Assembly (NCBI RefSeq): GCF_004345785.1 | Contig: NZ_SLXI01000002.1 | Coordinates: 125,774-189,773, forward strand | DNA length: 64,000 bases | Direction: 5' to 3' | Source of the DNA: Bisgaardia hudsonensis | Lineage (GTDB): Bacteria > Pseudomonadota > Gammaproteobacteria > Enterobacterales > Pasteurellaceae | Shown here: positions 38,252 through 47,784 of the stretch, in pieces | How positions within the stretch are numbered: the stretch's first letter is position 1 | Layout: every line of letters starts with the position of its first letter | Made by a program: the position numbers and the translations under genes | The notes under the pieces: model-generated | Database searches by the model: none | What the model was told of the DNA's origin: nothing | Seen by the model: the letters and a program-made list of their open reading frames with translations, nothing else

Positions 38252-40864
38252 ATGACCAAATCTTTAGTGATTGTAGAGTCGCCAGCTAAGGCAAAAACCA
38301 TAAATAAGTATTTAGGCAGTAATTACATTGTTAAGTCTAGTGTTGGACATATTCGAGATTTACCCACTTCTGGTTCTTCAACGGGTGAAAAGGCAAAACC
38401 TGTTTCAACAAAAGGATTAACAGCCGAAGAAAAGAAAAAAATTAAAGCTGAGAAAGATCGTGTTGCACTTGTAAAAAGAATGGGTATTGATCCTTATCAT
38501 AGCTGGAAAGCGAATTATCAAATTTTGCCAGGTAAAGAAAAAGTTGTTTCTGAATTAAAGTCTTTGGCTAAAAAAGCAGATCATATTTATCTTGCTACCG
38601 ATTTGGATAGAGAAGGGGAAGCAATCGCTTGGCATTTAAAAGAAGTGATTGGTGGTGAAGATTCACGCTTTAGTCGAGTAGTTTTTAATGAAATTACTAA
38701 AAATGCCATTACTCAAGCCTTTGAGAAACCAGAACATTTAAATTTAGATCGTGTTAATGCTCAACAAACACGCCGTTTTTTAGATCGTGTGGTTGGCTTT
38801 ATGGTTTCGCCATTACTTTGGAAAAAAGTAGCACGAGGTTTATCTGCTGGGCGTGTTCAGTCGGTTGCCGTAAAGTTACTAGTGGAACGTGAACATGATA
38901 TTAAGTCTTTTAAACCAGAAGAATATTGGGAAGTTTCGGTTGTTACTCAAAATACCAAGAAACAAAAAATCGAGTTAGAAGTAACAGATTTTAATGGCAA
39001 GAAATTTTTACCAAAAAATGAAGAACAAGCTCAAAGTGCGGTTCAATTTTTAGAAAATTCTCATTATGTTGTTTCTAATGTGGAAACAAAGCCCACTAGC
39101 TCCAGAGCAAAACCGCCTTTTATTACGTCAACATTACAGCAAACAGCAAGTACCAGATTAAATTTTGGTGTAAAGAAAACGATGATGTTGGCACAACGTT
39201 TATATGAAGCGGGTTATATTACTTATATGCGTACCGATAGTATGAATCTAAGCCAAGATGCGTTATCAATGGTGCGTGATTATATTGGTAAAAATTATGG
39301 TCAACCTTATTTACCAGAAAAACCTAATTTTTATGCAAGTAAACAGAATGCACAAGAGGCTCACGAGGCGATTCGACCTTCTGATGTATTAGTTAAAAGT
39401 AGTGATTTAGTTGGAATGGATAAAGATGCGGTACGTCTTTATGATTTAATTTGGTGTCAATTTGTCGCTTGTCAAATGCCTGCTGCGCAATATGACAGTA
39501 CCACGTTAACAGTAGCTGCGGGTGATTATGTTCTAAAAACAAGGGGACGTATTTTACGTTTTGATGGTTGGACGAAAGTACTTGGCTTATCAGGTAAAAG
39601 TGGTGAAGATCAAGTTTTACCAGAAGTGACTATTGGTGAAAATTTAAAATTAAATGATGTATTGCCACAACAATTCTTTACTAAACCACCCGCTCGATTT
39701 ACAGAAGCGGCATTAGTCAAAGAATTAGAAAAACGAGGAATTGGCAGACCTTCTACCTATGCTTCCATTATTTCTACTATTCAAGAACGAGGTTATGTAA
39801 GAACAGAAAATCGTCGTTTTTATGCAGAGAAAATGGGCGAGATAGTAATTGATCGCTTAAATCAATCTTTCCCAGCATTAATGAACTATGATTTTACCGC
39901 TAATATGGAAGATGTATTAGATGAAATCGCTACGGGTAAAAAAGACTGGAAAACTGAGTTAAATCAGTTTTTTACTGATTTCTCTAAACAACTGACTCAA
40001 GCTGAACTTGATGAGCTTGAAGGGGGAATGAAACCGAATAATCTAGTGTTAACGGATATAAAATGCCCTACTTGTGATAGAAATATGGCAATTAGAACAG
40101 CGAGTACAGGCGTTTTCTTAGGTTGTTCTGGTTATGCTTTGCCTCCAAAAGAGCGGTGTAAAACAACCATTAATTTAATACCCGAGTCTGAAGTATTAAA
40201 TGTATTAGATGAATTATCCGAAGCTAAAGCCTTAATGGTTCGTAAGCGTTGTCCGAAATGTAATACGGCAATGGATAGTTATTTAATTGATGCCAATCGT
40301 AAGTTACATATTTGTGGCAATAACCCAAATTGTGATGGTTATTTAATCGAAGAGGGTGAGTATAAGATCAAAGGTTATGATGGCCCTGTTGTTGAATGTG
40401 ATAAATGTGGCGAGGATATGCATTTAAAACTTGGTCGTTTTGGTAAATATATGGCTTGTACTAATTGTGATAATACACGTAAGTTACTCAAAAATGGCGA
40501 AGTTGCACCACCAAAAGAAGATCCTGTTCACTTCCCTGAATTAAAATGTGAAAAATCAGATGCTTATCTTGTATTAAGAGATGGTGCAAGTGGTGTATTT
40601 ATGTCAGCACATAATTTCCCAAAATCAAGAGAAACGAGAGCAGCTAAAGTGGCTGAATTAGCTAAATATCGAGATCGTTTACCTGAAAAGTTACAATATT
40701 TAGCTGATGCACCATTAAAAGATCCTGAGGGAAATGAAGCAATTATTCGTTTCTCAAGAAAAGAAAAACGTCAGTATGTAACCTCTGAAAAAGAGGGAAA
40801 AGCAACAAAATGGCTTGTTGATTATACTGACGGGAAATGGATTGAACGTAAAAAAGCTAAATAG
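38252..40864 (+). CDS. topA: DNA topoisomerase I
   Basis: The 870-residue type IA enzyme has a Toprim domain at the N terminus ([20 protein letters not shown], then [12 protein letters not shown]). The active-site Tyr is in YITYMRTDS, and [12 protein letters not shown] follows. At the C terminus are several four-Cys zinc ribbons ([32 protein letters not shown]). It relaxes negative supercoils behind RNA polymerase. The final basic segment is present, so the gene is full length. A strong terminator follows. Confidence 0.98.
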   Translation: MTKSLVIVESPAKAKTINKYLGSNYIVKSSVGHIRDLPTSGSSTGEKAKPVSTKGLTAEEKKKIKAEKDRVALVKRMGIDPYHSWKANYQILPGKEKVVSELKSLAKKADHIYLATDLDREGEAIAWHLKEVIGGEDSRFSRVVFNEITKNAITQAFEKPEHLNLDRVNAQQTRRFLDRVVGFMVSPLLWKKVARGLSAGRVQSVAVKLLVEREHDIKSFKPEEYWEVSVVTQNTKKQKIELEVTDFNGKKFLPKNEEQAQSAVQFLENSHYVVSNVETKPTSSRAKPPFITSTLQQTASTRLNFGVKKTMMLAQRLYEAGYITYMRTDSMNLSQDALSMVRDYIGKNYGQPYLPEKPNFYASKQNAQEAHEAIRPSDVLVKSSDLVGMDKDAVRLYDLIWCQFVACQMPAAQYDSTTLTVAAGDYVLKTRGRILRFDGWTKVLGLSGKSGEDQVLPEVTIGENLKLNDVLPQQFFTKPPARFTEAALVKELEKRGIGRPSTYASIISTIQERGYVRTENRRFYAEKMGEIVIDRLNQSFPALMNYDFTANMEDVLDEIATGKKDWKTELNQFFTDFSKQLTQAELDELEGGMKPNNLVLTDIKCPTCDRNMAIRTASTGVFLGCSGYALPPKERCKTTINLIPESEVLNVLDELSEAKALMVRKRCPKCNTAMDSYLIDANRKLHICGNNPNCDGYLIEEGEYKIKGYDGPVVECDKCGEDMHLKLGRFGKYMACTNCDNTRKLLKNGEVAPPKEDPVHFPELKCEKSDAYLVLRDGASGVFMSAHNFPKSRETRAAKVAELAKYRDRLPEKLQYLADAPLKDPEGNEAIIRFSRKEKRQYVTSEKEGKATKWLVDYTDGKWIERKKAK

Positions 40865-40878
40865 TTTTAGTCGCTAGC

Positions 40879-40915
40879 AAAAAACGGTAATAAGTAATTA
40901 TTACCGTTTTTTTAT
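40879..40915 (+). terminator. Terminator of topA
   Basis: AAAACGGTAATAA and TTATTACCGTTTT form a 13-bp stem around GTAA, followed by a T run. Confidence 0.92.
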
Positions 40916-41030
40916 GTATTTTGCATAACATTTGTTGTTAAATTTTGCTAAAATTCTTGCGGTTAAATAACTTGTTATTTATTCAGCAATATTCATTTAT
41001 TTTATTTACTTTTACTAGGCTAAATTAATT

Positions 41031-42341
41031 ATGTCAAATCAATCTTTTTTACAGCGTTTTTTTAAATTAGAGCAAAAAAATACTACTGCAAAAACAGAGA
41101 TTATAGCGGGCATTACTACTTTTTTTACAATGGTGTACATTGTTTTTGTTAATCCGTCTATTCTTGGTGATGCAGGAATGGATAAACAAGTAGTTTTTGT
41201 TACCACCTGCCTAATTGCTGCTCTTGGTACAATAGCAATGGGATTATTCAGTAATTTACCTATTGCTCTTGCTCCAGCGATGGGATTAAATGCTTTCTTT
41301 GCCTATGTCGTGGTTGGGAAATTAGGCTATTCTTGGCAAATTGGTATGGGAACTATCTTTTGGGGATCTATTGGATTATTCGTATTAACCTTATTTCAAA
41401 TCCGTTATTGGTTAATGGCATCAATTCCATTAGGTTTAAGGGTTGGTATTGGTGCTGGAATAGGGCTATTTATTTCCCTAATTGGCTTTAAAAATATGGG
41501 ATTGGTTGTTGCGAACCCAGCAACATTAGTTGCATTAGGTGATCTACACAATCCACAAGTATTAATGGGGATCTTAGGCTTTTTTATTATCGTTATTTTA
41601 GCTGCTCGCCGAATCCATTCTGGTGTTTTAGTATCTATTGCAACGGTTACCACTTTAGCCTTATTATTTGATGATTCCGTCGTATTCAACGGCATTATGT
41701 CTGTTCCGCCAAGTCTAGGAACCGTTGTTGGACAAGTTGATATTGCTGGTGCATTAGATACCGCATTATTAGGTATTATTTTCTCTTTCTTATTGGTTAA
41801 TTTATTTGACTCATCTGGAACATTGCTTGGCGTTACCGACAAAGCGGGAATTAGTGACGAAAAAGGGCGTTTCCCAAAAATGAAGCAAGCCTTATATGTG
41901 GATAGTGTCAGTGCCGTAGCGGGATCTTATATCGGTACATCAGCCATTAGTACCTACATTGAAAGTGGTGCTGGCGTATCCGTTGGTGGTAGAACTGGAA
42001 TGACGGCTGTTGTGGTTGGTATCCTTTTCTTAATTACCATTTTCTTCTCGCCATTAGCAGGTTTAGTGCCAGCTTATGCTACTGCTGGAGCGTTAGTTTA
42101 TGTGGGTATTTTGATGGCGTCCAGCTTAGTTAGAGTACAATGGGACGATTTAACAGAAGCTACACCAGCCTTCATTACTGCCGCAATGATGCCTTTTACT
42201 TATACAATTACTGAAGGTATAGCCTTTGGTTTTATCAGTTATTGCTTAATGAAAGTAGGTACAGGTCGTTGGAAAGAAGTGAATGCACCAGTATGGGTAG
42301 TTTCACTTCTTTTTATTGCCAAATTTGTTTGGGTCGGTTGA
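41031..42341 (+). CDS. NCS2/AzgA-type purine permease
   Basis: The 436-residue, roughly 12-14-helix protein starts with the AzgA-group segment FFKLEQKNTTAKTEIIAGITTFFTMVYI. It contains ALAPAMGLNAFFAY, LLVNLFDSSGTLLGV and GTSAISTYIESGAGVSVGGRTGMTA, the substrate-site motifs of bacterial adenine or guanine/hypoxanthine:proton symporters. Which base is carried is not clear. No PurR box is seen in its upstream region. Confidence 0.92.
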   Translation: MSNQSFLQRFFKLEQKNTTAKTEIIAGITTFFTMVYIVFVNPSILGDAGMDKQVVFVTTCLIAALGTIAMGLFSNLPIALAPAMGLNAFFAYVVVGKLGYSWQIGMGTIFWGSIGLFVLTLFQIRYWLMASIPLGLRVGIGAGIGLFISLIGFKNMGLVVANPATLVALGDLHNPQVLMGILGFFIIVILAARRIHSGVLVSIATVTTLALLFDDSVVFNGIMSVPPSLGTVVGQVDIAGALDTALLGIIFSFLLVNLFDSSGTLLGVTDKAGISDEKGRFPKMKQALYVDSVSAVAGSYIGTSAISTYIESGAGVSVGGRTGMTAVVVGILFLITIFFSPLAGLVPAYATAGALVYVGILMASSLVRVQWDDLTEATPAFITAAMMPFTYTITEGIAFGFISYCLMKVGTGRWKEVNAPVWVVSLLFIAKFVWVG

Positions 42342-42370
42342 TGTTATAATCCGTAATTAGATCTTTATAT

Positions 42371-42419
42371 AAAGACTGAATTTAATATTGTATTAATTTC
42401 AGTCTTTTTGTATAAAAAA
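42371..42419 (+). terminator. Terminator of the purine permease gene
   Basis: AAAGACTGAATTTAAT and ATTAATTTCAGTCTTT form an imperfect long stem, followed by TTTTTG. The 329-bp gap from here to the next gene also holds an inverted uptake signal near 42432 and a palindrome at 42609. Confidence 0.85.
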
Positions 42420-42608
42420 CTTATCAAAAAACTACCGCACTTTTTAACTACCTTGAAAGGTAAATATAATCAACTTAATTAAATAAGCTTAAGGAAAAAA
42501 GAAATAAGTCATAATAGAAAAAAATCGAAAGGAAACCTTATTTTTAGGTTAATTATGATAGTTCTTAATATTGAAAAGTTAGCATTAGGTGTTAAGGTTT
42601 TATCGGAA

Positions 42609-42640
42609 AATCAGGAGATCGTTTAAACGATCTCCTGATT
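42609..42640 (-). terminator. 32-bp perfect palindrome, probable terminator of the glycerophosphodiesterase gene
   Basis: The 16-bp half AATCAGGAGATCGTTT is followed by its exact complement. On the minus strand it lies 30 bp after the phosphodiesterase stop and is followed by TTTTCC, so termination is the likely role. The absence of any loop bases is unusual for a terminator. Confidence 0.6.
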
Positions 42641-42670
42641 TATGTTTATATGAAACGGAGGCGTTTATTT

Positions 42671-43495
42671 TTAATAAGATTTTTTGCCAGCTTTATTAAT
42701 AAGCTCTTTCAAATATGGAATATCATCGTGACTTAACATATCAATTAATCCTTCTTGTAACCAACTGATAATTTCACTTTCTGCATCATAACCATATTTT
42801 CTGTTGTAAACTTTTAATATAGGTTCGTTTTTTGACTCATGTAAATACAAACGAACGGATAATCCTGCTTTTTTATAAGCGATTAGATCTTCTTTGCCAA
42901 CATAATGGTACTCTACACAAACACTACTTGCGTTTGAACCAAGTACTGCTGATAATTGATCGTTGTAACGAGCAAGTGTAACAACTTGAAGTTTTATTTC
43001 TGGCAATAATGCTTTTACTTTATTAATTAGAACATGATCAAAACCAAGTAGAAGAATATTATCAACTGATTTGGTTTCCTGTAATAACGAAACTAATACT
43101 TCAGCAAAACGTTGATGGTTTCTACGTTGTTTTGCTTCAACAATTAATCCTAATTGATTTTCAACAGCCCAGTTTAAAACATCACGCAACTCTAAAATTT
43201 GAGTATTTTTAAATTCAGGTGAAAATTTAACACCAAAATCATATTGTCTAAGCTCTGCTAATGTCATTTGTTCGACATAGCCTTCGCCGTTGGAAACACG
43301 TTCAATAGAAAAGTCGTGGATAACCACCATTTTTTCATCTTTTGTCATTGCTACATCTAATTCAATACTGTGTGTACCTTCCTTAAATGCCCCAAGAAAT
43401 GCATGCATTGTATTTTCAGGATATTTGATACTATAACCACGATGACTATTTGCTAAAACAATCCCTTGTTCACTCACATTAAAATTAAATCCCAT
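42671..43495 (-). CDS. Cytosolic glycerophosphodiester phosphodiesterase
   Basis: The 274-residue GDPD-fold protein has the active-site motif NSHRGYSIKYPENTMHAF (HRG...PENT) near residue 17, then IELDVAMTKD and VVIHDFSIERVSNG. These are the His/Glu/Asp metal-site residues of the family. It hydrolyses glycerophosphodiesters to glycerol-3-phosphate and an alcohol. There is no signal peptide, so it acts inside the cell and needs an importer. AAGGGG precedes the start. It is divergent from a four-gene ABC importer and shares with it a region containing a CRP site, so the two probably form one pathway. Confidence 0.9.
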   Translation of the reverse strand: MGFNFNVSEQGIVLANSHRGYSIKYPENTMHAFLGAFKEGTHSIELDVAMTKDEKMVVIHDFSIERVSNGEGYVEQMTLAELRQYDFGVKFSPEFKNTQILELRDVLNWAVENQLGLIVEAKQRRNHQRFAEVLVSLLQETKSVDNILLLGFDHVLINKVKALLPEIKLQVVTLARYNDQLSAVLGSNASSVCVEYHYVGKEDLIAYKKAGLSVRLYLHESKNEPILKVYNRKYGYDAESEIISWLQEGLIDMLSHDDIPYLKELINKAGKKSY

Positions 43496-43604
43496 TTTCT
43501 AACCCCTTTATTTTTACATTTGAATTGAAAATGGCGGCTATTTTGCACCAAATAAAAAAATACTCAATAGCTAATTAATGAATTAAAAAATAAAAAAATT
43601 TTAA

Positions 43605-43620
43605 TGTGATCTGGTTCACA
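43605..43620. promoter_or_regulatory. CRP-binding site between the phosphodiesterase and ABC importer genes
   Basis: TGTGATCTGGTTCACA is a perfect TGTGA-N6-TCACA core. It lies 123 bp ahead of the importer and about 110 bp ahead of the phosphodiesterase. TATAAT at 43633-43638 lies rightward, which would put the site near -32, so activation of this particular promoter is uncertain. The divergent gene may be the main target. Confidence 0.8.
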
Positions 43621-43640
43621 ATTCAAAGATATTATAATGG

Positions 43641-43663
43641 TAATTAATTAATTAATTAATTAT
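43641..43663. repeat. Tetranucleotide tandem repeat (TAAT)5.75 in the ABC importer leader
   Basis: Twenty-three bases of perfect TAAT units start two bases after a TATAAT box and end 65 bp before the importer start. Tetranucleotide tracts in Haemophilus-type genomes are prone to slippage. Here a change would alter promoter or leader spacing rather than a reading frame. Confidence 0.9.
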
Positions 43664-43727
43664 ACTTGTAAATTCAATTAGTTAAAAGAAAAAACAACAA
43701 GTTTTTATTGAATGTAAAGAGGACATA

Positions 43728-44795
43728 ATGGCAAAACTAGAAATAAAAAATGTAACAAAAAAATTTGGAGATTTTTATGCTGCAAAAGATATTACTTTTA
43801 CAGCAGAAGAAGGGGAATTTGTTACATTACTTGGTCCGAGTGGCTGTGGAAAAACATCTTTATTAAAATTGATTGCAGGTTTTTATCAAGCAGATGAAGG
43901 TGAAGTGGTTATTGGTGGTAATAATGTCAATTTTGTACCGCCCGAAAAAAGGAATACTGCAATGTGTTTCCAATCTTATGCCCTTTTCCCACATCTTAAT
44001 GTATCTCATAATATTTGTTATGGTTTACAGCAAAAGAATATTGCAAAAGATGAGCAAGTTAATCGCTTAAATGTTGCATTAAAACAAATGGATTTGGAAA
44101 TGCACAAACTAAAAATGCCAAACCAACTTTCTGGTGGACAACAACAGCGTGTTGCTTTGGCTCGTGCAATGGTTACTCGTCCTGATGTTATTTTATTTGA
44201 TGAACCTTTATCTAACTTAGATGCTAAATTGAGAGAAACCGTACGTTTTGAAATTAAACAATTATCACACCAATATAATTTAACTAGTATCTATGTTACT
44301 CATGATCAGGCAGAAGCATTAGCGATGTCAGATAAAATTATTGTTCTTAACAAAGGTAGTATTGAACAAATCGGTACGCCATTAGAAATTTATCATCAAC
44401 CTGTTAGCCGTTTTGTGGCTGATTTTATTGGTGTAGCGAATATCGTTGAAGCTGAAGTCAATAGTTTAGGAAATGATCTTTATCAAGTGCGGTCAATTTT
44501 TGGCGATTTTGTTGCAAAATCAAATAAAAAACCTGCAGCAAATCGTGTTTACATCTGTTTCCGTCCAGAAGATGCCGTACTCTGTGAGGCTAATTCATCT
44601 GAAGAGAACCAATTTACAGTTGAAGTTGTGCAAACTGCATTTATGGGAAATTTAACAGAAGTACAAGCTATTTTACCTAATCACTCAGACCAAAAAATTC
44701 GTTTACAATTAACTAAATATCCAAATATTCCAGCGGATAAACGTTTACGCTTTAGTTTACCAAGCTCTGCTATTCATTTTTTGGAGGCTGTATGA
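43728..44795 (+). CDS. ABC importer ATP-binding protein (PotA-like)
   Basis: The 355-residue ATPase has Walker A (GPSGCGKTS), Q-loop (FQSYALFP), signature [15 protein letters not shown], Walker B (VILFDEP), H-loop (YVTHDQAEA) and a C-terminal TOBE-like domain from about residue 235. It powers import through the two permeases that follow. GAGG precedes the ATG. Its stop overlaps the next start (ATGA). It belongs to the spermidine/putrescine-iron-sugar phosphate class of importers; the substrate is not fixed by this subunit. Confidence 0.93.
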   Translation: MAKLEIKNVTKKFGDFYAAKDITFTAEEGEFVTLLGPSGCGKTSLLKLIAGFYQADEGEVVIGGNNVNFVPPEKRNTAMCFQSYALFPHLNVSHNICYGLQQKNIAKDEQVNRLNVALKQMDLEMHKLKMPNQLSGGQQQRVALARAMVTRPDVILFDEPLSNLDAKLRETVRFEIKQLSHQYNLTSIYVTHDQAEALAMSDKIIVLNKGSIEQIGTPLEIYHQPVSRFVADFIGVANIVEAEVNSLGNDLYQVRSIFGDFVAKSNKKPAANRVYICFRPEDAVLCEANSSEENQFTVEVVQTAFMGNLTEVQAILPNHSDQKIRLQLTKYPNIPADKRLRFSLPSSAIHFLEAV

Positions 44796-45661
44796 ATAAA
44801 TTCAGAAATGATATAAAAGCGTGGCTTTTGCTTATGTCAGGATTAGGGACAATCTTACTTCTGATGGGATCAACATTTTATATTGTAGTGCTACAAAGTT
44901 TTGGATTACATAATGTTTTTGGAGAAGAAGCAATATTTACGTTAACTCATTGGCAGTCTGTGCTTACAAATGATGTATTCCAAAGAGCATTAATGTATTC
45001 AATTAAAGTTTCATTACTTGGTGCTATTTTTTCCATTATTGTTGCTTATCCTATTGCGATGTGGTTGCGTAAACCTATGGCTGGAAAAGTGGCAATAATT
45101 ACCACTTTAAGAGCTCCAATGTTAGTACCTGGTCTAGTTGCTGCATTTTTATTCGTTAATATGATTTCTTATCATGGTATTTTAAATGAAACCTTGGTTT
45201 TCTTAGGTATTTGGGATAGTCCTCGTACTTTGCAAAATGATGAGTTTGGTTGGGGGATAGTTATTCTACAAATGTGGAAAAATATTCCATTTGCATTAAT
45301 TCTAATCGGTGGAGCGGTAAACTCGTTAAAATCAGATTTACTTGATGCAGCCGCTAATCTAGGTTCTGGTCCTTGGCAACGTTTTAAATATGTGGTTTTT
45401 CCTTTAAGTTTAGGTGCTGTGCAAGTTTCTTTTATTTTAATATTTATTGGTGCTTTGGGGGACTTTGCTTTTTACAGTATAGCAGGACCGAGAGATACCT
45501 ATTCTCTTGCTCGCTTAATGCAAATGACAGCTTATCAATTTGAAGAATGGAATCAAAGTGCTGTTATGGCAATGATGATAATGTTAACTTCTGCATTCTT
45601 TACGATATTAATTTCTATCATTATTCGTCCATTAAGCCATAAGAAAGGAGAAATAAAATGA
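44792..45661 (+). CDS. ABC importer permease 1 (PotB-like)
   Basis: The 289-residue protein has about six membrane helices. The EAA loop that contacts the ATPase reads LDAAANLGSGPWQRFKYVVFPLS. It starts inside the ATPase stop (GGAGG ribosome site) and overlaps the next gene by four bases, a tightly coupled operon. It pairs with the next protein to form the channel. Confidence 0.92.
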   Translation: MNKFRNDIKAWLLLMSGLGTILLLMGSTFYIVVLQSFGLHNVFGEEAIFTLTHWQSVLTNDVFQRALMYSIKVSLLGAIFSIIVAYPIAMWLRKPMAGKVAIITTLRAPMLVPGLVAAFLFVNMISYHGILNETLVFLGIWDSPRTLQNDEFGWGIVILQMWKNIPFALILIGGAVNSLKSDLLDAAANLGSGPWQRFKYVVFPLSLGAVQVSFILIFIGALGDFAFYSIAGPRDTYSLARLMQMTAYQFEEWNQSAVMAMMIMLTSAFFTILISIIIRPLSHKKGEIK

Positions 45662-46515
45662 GCCAAACTTCGCAACAACCAGTTAGAACTAAAAATGGTC
45701 GATTAATTGCCAAAATATCTTTAACTTTCTTTATCGTGGCAAATTCTATTTGGTTATTTATTCCATTCTTAATGGCTGGATTATGGTCATTAGTGGATCC
45801 CAAACAGCCTTGGAGTTATCCGGATATTTTACCGCCATCTCTTTCCTTTGAGCGTTGGGTAAATGTGTGGCAACAAACCTCTTTACCTGAAGCAATGTTC
45901 AATAGTTATACAATAGCACCAACCGTTGCCTTAATTGCTATTTTATTAGCCATTCCAACCTCTTACGCCTTTGGTAGAATGGAGTTTCGAGGTAAAAAAT
46001 TGGCTGAACTTTTAACGTTGATTCCACTTGTTATTCCTGGAATGATCATTGCGTTATTTTTTAGTCAAATGTTATTAGCACTAAATATAACAACCCCTTT
46101 TGTTGGTATTGTTATTGGTCATACAGTAATGACATTACCTTATGCTATTCGTATTTTATCTTCTGGTTTTTCATCTGTACCACAGGATTTAATTGATGCT
46201 AGCCGTGATCTTGGTGCATCTAAATTAACAACTTTTAAAGATGTTTATTTACCAATGCTAAAACCAAGTTTCTTGGCGGCTATTATTTTCTGTTTAGTAA
46301 AAAGTATCGAAGAGTTTTCAATATCATTTATTATCGGATCACCTGATTTTATTACTGTACCAACGATTTTATATTCGTTTTTAGGATATTCATTTATTCG
46401 TCCAAATGCGGCAGTTGTATCATTAATCTTATTAGTACCAAATATTATCCTAATGATGATTATTGAAAAATTATTAAAAGGGAATTATCTCTCACAATCC
46501 ACAGGCAAAGCCTAA
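45658..46515 (+). CDS. ABC importer permease 2 (PotC-like)
   Basis: The 285-residue protein has about six membrane helices and the EAA loop DASRDLGASKLTTFKDVYLPML. AAAGGAG precedes the ATG, which overlaps the previous stop. Together with permease 1 it makes a two-protein channel, unlike the single fused permease of the AfuABC sugar-phosphate importer of relatives. Confidence 0.92.
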   Translation: MSQTSQQPVRTKNGRLIAKISLTFFIVANSIWLFIPFLMAGLWSLVDPKQPWSYPDILPPSLSFERWVNVWQQTSLPEAMFNSYTIAPTVALIAILLAIPTSYAFGRMEFRGKKLAELLTLIPLVIPGMIIALFFSQMLLALNITTPFVGIVIGHTVMTLPYAIRILSSGFSSVPQDLIDASRDLGASKLTTFKDVYLPMLKPSFLAAIIFCLVKSIEEFSISFIIGSPDFITVPTILYSFLGYSFIRPNAAVVSLILLVPNIILMMIIEKLLKGNYLSQSTGKA

Positions 46516-46535
46516 CCACTTTATAGGAGTACATT

Positions 46536-47621
46536 ATGAGTAAATTAACAAAATTTCTTTCTGTTGGCTTAACTTGCACAGCAATAGCACTTGCTAGTTC
46601 AGTTTCCGCTAAAGATCTTAGCCAAAAATCTTGGAAAGAAATTGAGGATCAAGCTAGAAAAGAAGGACAGGTAGTCGTTAGTATTTGGTATTTACAACCG
46701 CAATTCCGTATTTTTGTAAAATCTTTTGAAGAACAATATGGCGTTAAAGTACGTATTCCTGAAGGAACACCAGATGGAAATATCAATAAACTATTAGCAG
46801 AGAAAAACTTAGAGAAAGGTAAAATGGATGTTGTTGCTGTGGGTGCAGATACTTATACAACAGTACTAAAATCTGATGTTTTAGCTGATTTAACGAAAAT
46901 GCCAAGTTTTGATAATGCAAACCATTTTTTACAAGGGGTTGATTTAGGTAATTATGGCGTGGGCTTTTGGGGGAATCAAACTGGTTTTGCTTATGATCCA
47001 TTGCGTTTAAGTGAAGATAAGTTACCGCAAACTTGGGAAGATCTCCAAGCTTATTTACAAGCTAATCCTAAGAAATTTGGTTATGCTGATCCAAATGGTG
47101 GTGCTTCAGGTAAAGCATTTATTGAGCGTGCTTTAATTTATGTTGGCGGCGACTACAATTATCAAACTCAGGATATTAATGAAAAACAAGTTAATTCTTG
47201 GAAAACAACTTGGGATTGGTTTGCAAAAAATAAAGAAAATATGACCCGCACTTCTTCTAATGCAGATAGTTTAACTCGTTTAAATGATGGTGAATTAGAT
47301 TTAGTTTCTGCTTGGCAAGATCACTTATTTAGCTTACAAAAACAAGGTGCTATTACACCTCGTTTAAAATTCTATATCCCTAAATTTGGTATGCCAGGTG
47401 GTGGTAATGTAATTACTGTTGCAAAAAATAGTCGTCATCCTGCGGCGTCTTTATTATTTGTTAATTGGATAAGTTCTGCTGAAGTACAACAAAAACTTAA
47501 CCAAGAATTTGGTGTACGACCTTTAAATAACAATGTAGGAAAAGCTGATATTCTATTCTTCCCATCAACTTGGGGTAAAGAAGCAATGGCAGACTTTACC
47601 AAAGAAGTTATTTCAAAATAA
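46536..47621 (+). CDS. ABC importer periplasmic binding protein (PotD/AfuA-like fold)
   Basis: The 361-residue protein has a cleavable signal peptide ending SVSA-KD near residue 25. A two-lobe binding fold follows, with VVVSIWYLQPQFRIFVKSFEEQYGVKV, MDVVAVGADTYT and TGFAYDPLRL. Ligand specificity is not evident. Because a cytosolic glycerophosphodiesterase is divergent and shares a CRP site, a glycerophosphodiester or sugar-phosphate ligand is a reasonable guess, but polyamine or phosphonate-type compounds cannot be excluded. A strong terminator follows. Confidence 0.88.
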   Translation: MSKLTKFLSVGLTCTAIALASSVSAKDLSQKSWKEIEDQARKEGQVVVSIWYLQPQFRIFVKSFEEQYGVKVRIPEGTPDGNINKLLAEKNLEKGKMDVVAVGADTYTTVLKSDVLADLTKMPSFDNANHFLQGVDLGNYGVGFWGNQTGFAYDPLRLSEDKLPQTWEDLQAYLQANPKKFGYADPNGGASGKAFIERALIYVGGDYNYQTQDINEKQVNSWKTTWDWFAKNKENMTRTSSNADSLTRLNDGELDLVSAWQDHLFSLQKQGAITPRLKFYIPKFGMPGGGNVITVAKNSRHPAASLLFVNWISSAEVQQKLNQEFGVRPLNNNVGKADILFFPSTWGKEAMADFTKEVISK

Positions 47622-47664
47622 TATTGATAAATACGTAATAATATAAATCGATTATTAAAACATT

Positions 47665-47717
47665 AATCTGCATTCTAAAGTTGACTTGTTCAATATTATT
47701 AGAGTGCAGATTTTTTA
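47665..47717 (+). terminator. Terminator of the ABC importer operon
   Basis: AATCTGCATTCTAA pairs (one mismatch-like wobble position) with TTAGAGTGCAGATT around about 20 bases, followed by TTTTT. Confidence 0.85.
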
Positions 47718-47784
47718 TACTTTCAACGTACGATGATATTTTTAAACGTTCTAAAACTCAAAGAAAAAACACCGCACTTTTATA

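Noticed and set aside
42554..42625. Possible 23-codon ORF (MIVLNIEKLALG...) ahead of the palindrome
   Set aside because: It is very short, ends inside the 32-bp palindrome, has no recognisable family, and lies in a gap best explained by terminators.
43728..47621. Identification of the importer as AfuABC (sugar phosphate)
   Set aside because: AfuB is a single fused permease, whereas this operon has two separate permeases of about 285 residues, closer to the PotB/PotC layout.
47681..47784. Extension of the DUF1016 fragment to an ATG at 47681
   Set aside because: That ATG lies inside the terminator hairpin of the ABC operon, and the encoded residues do not resemble the family N terminus.
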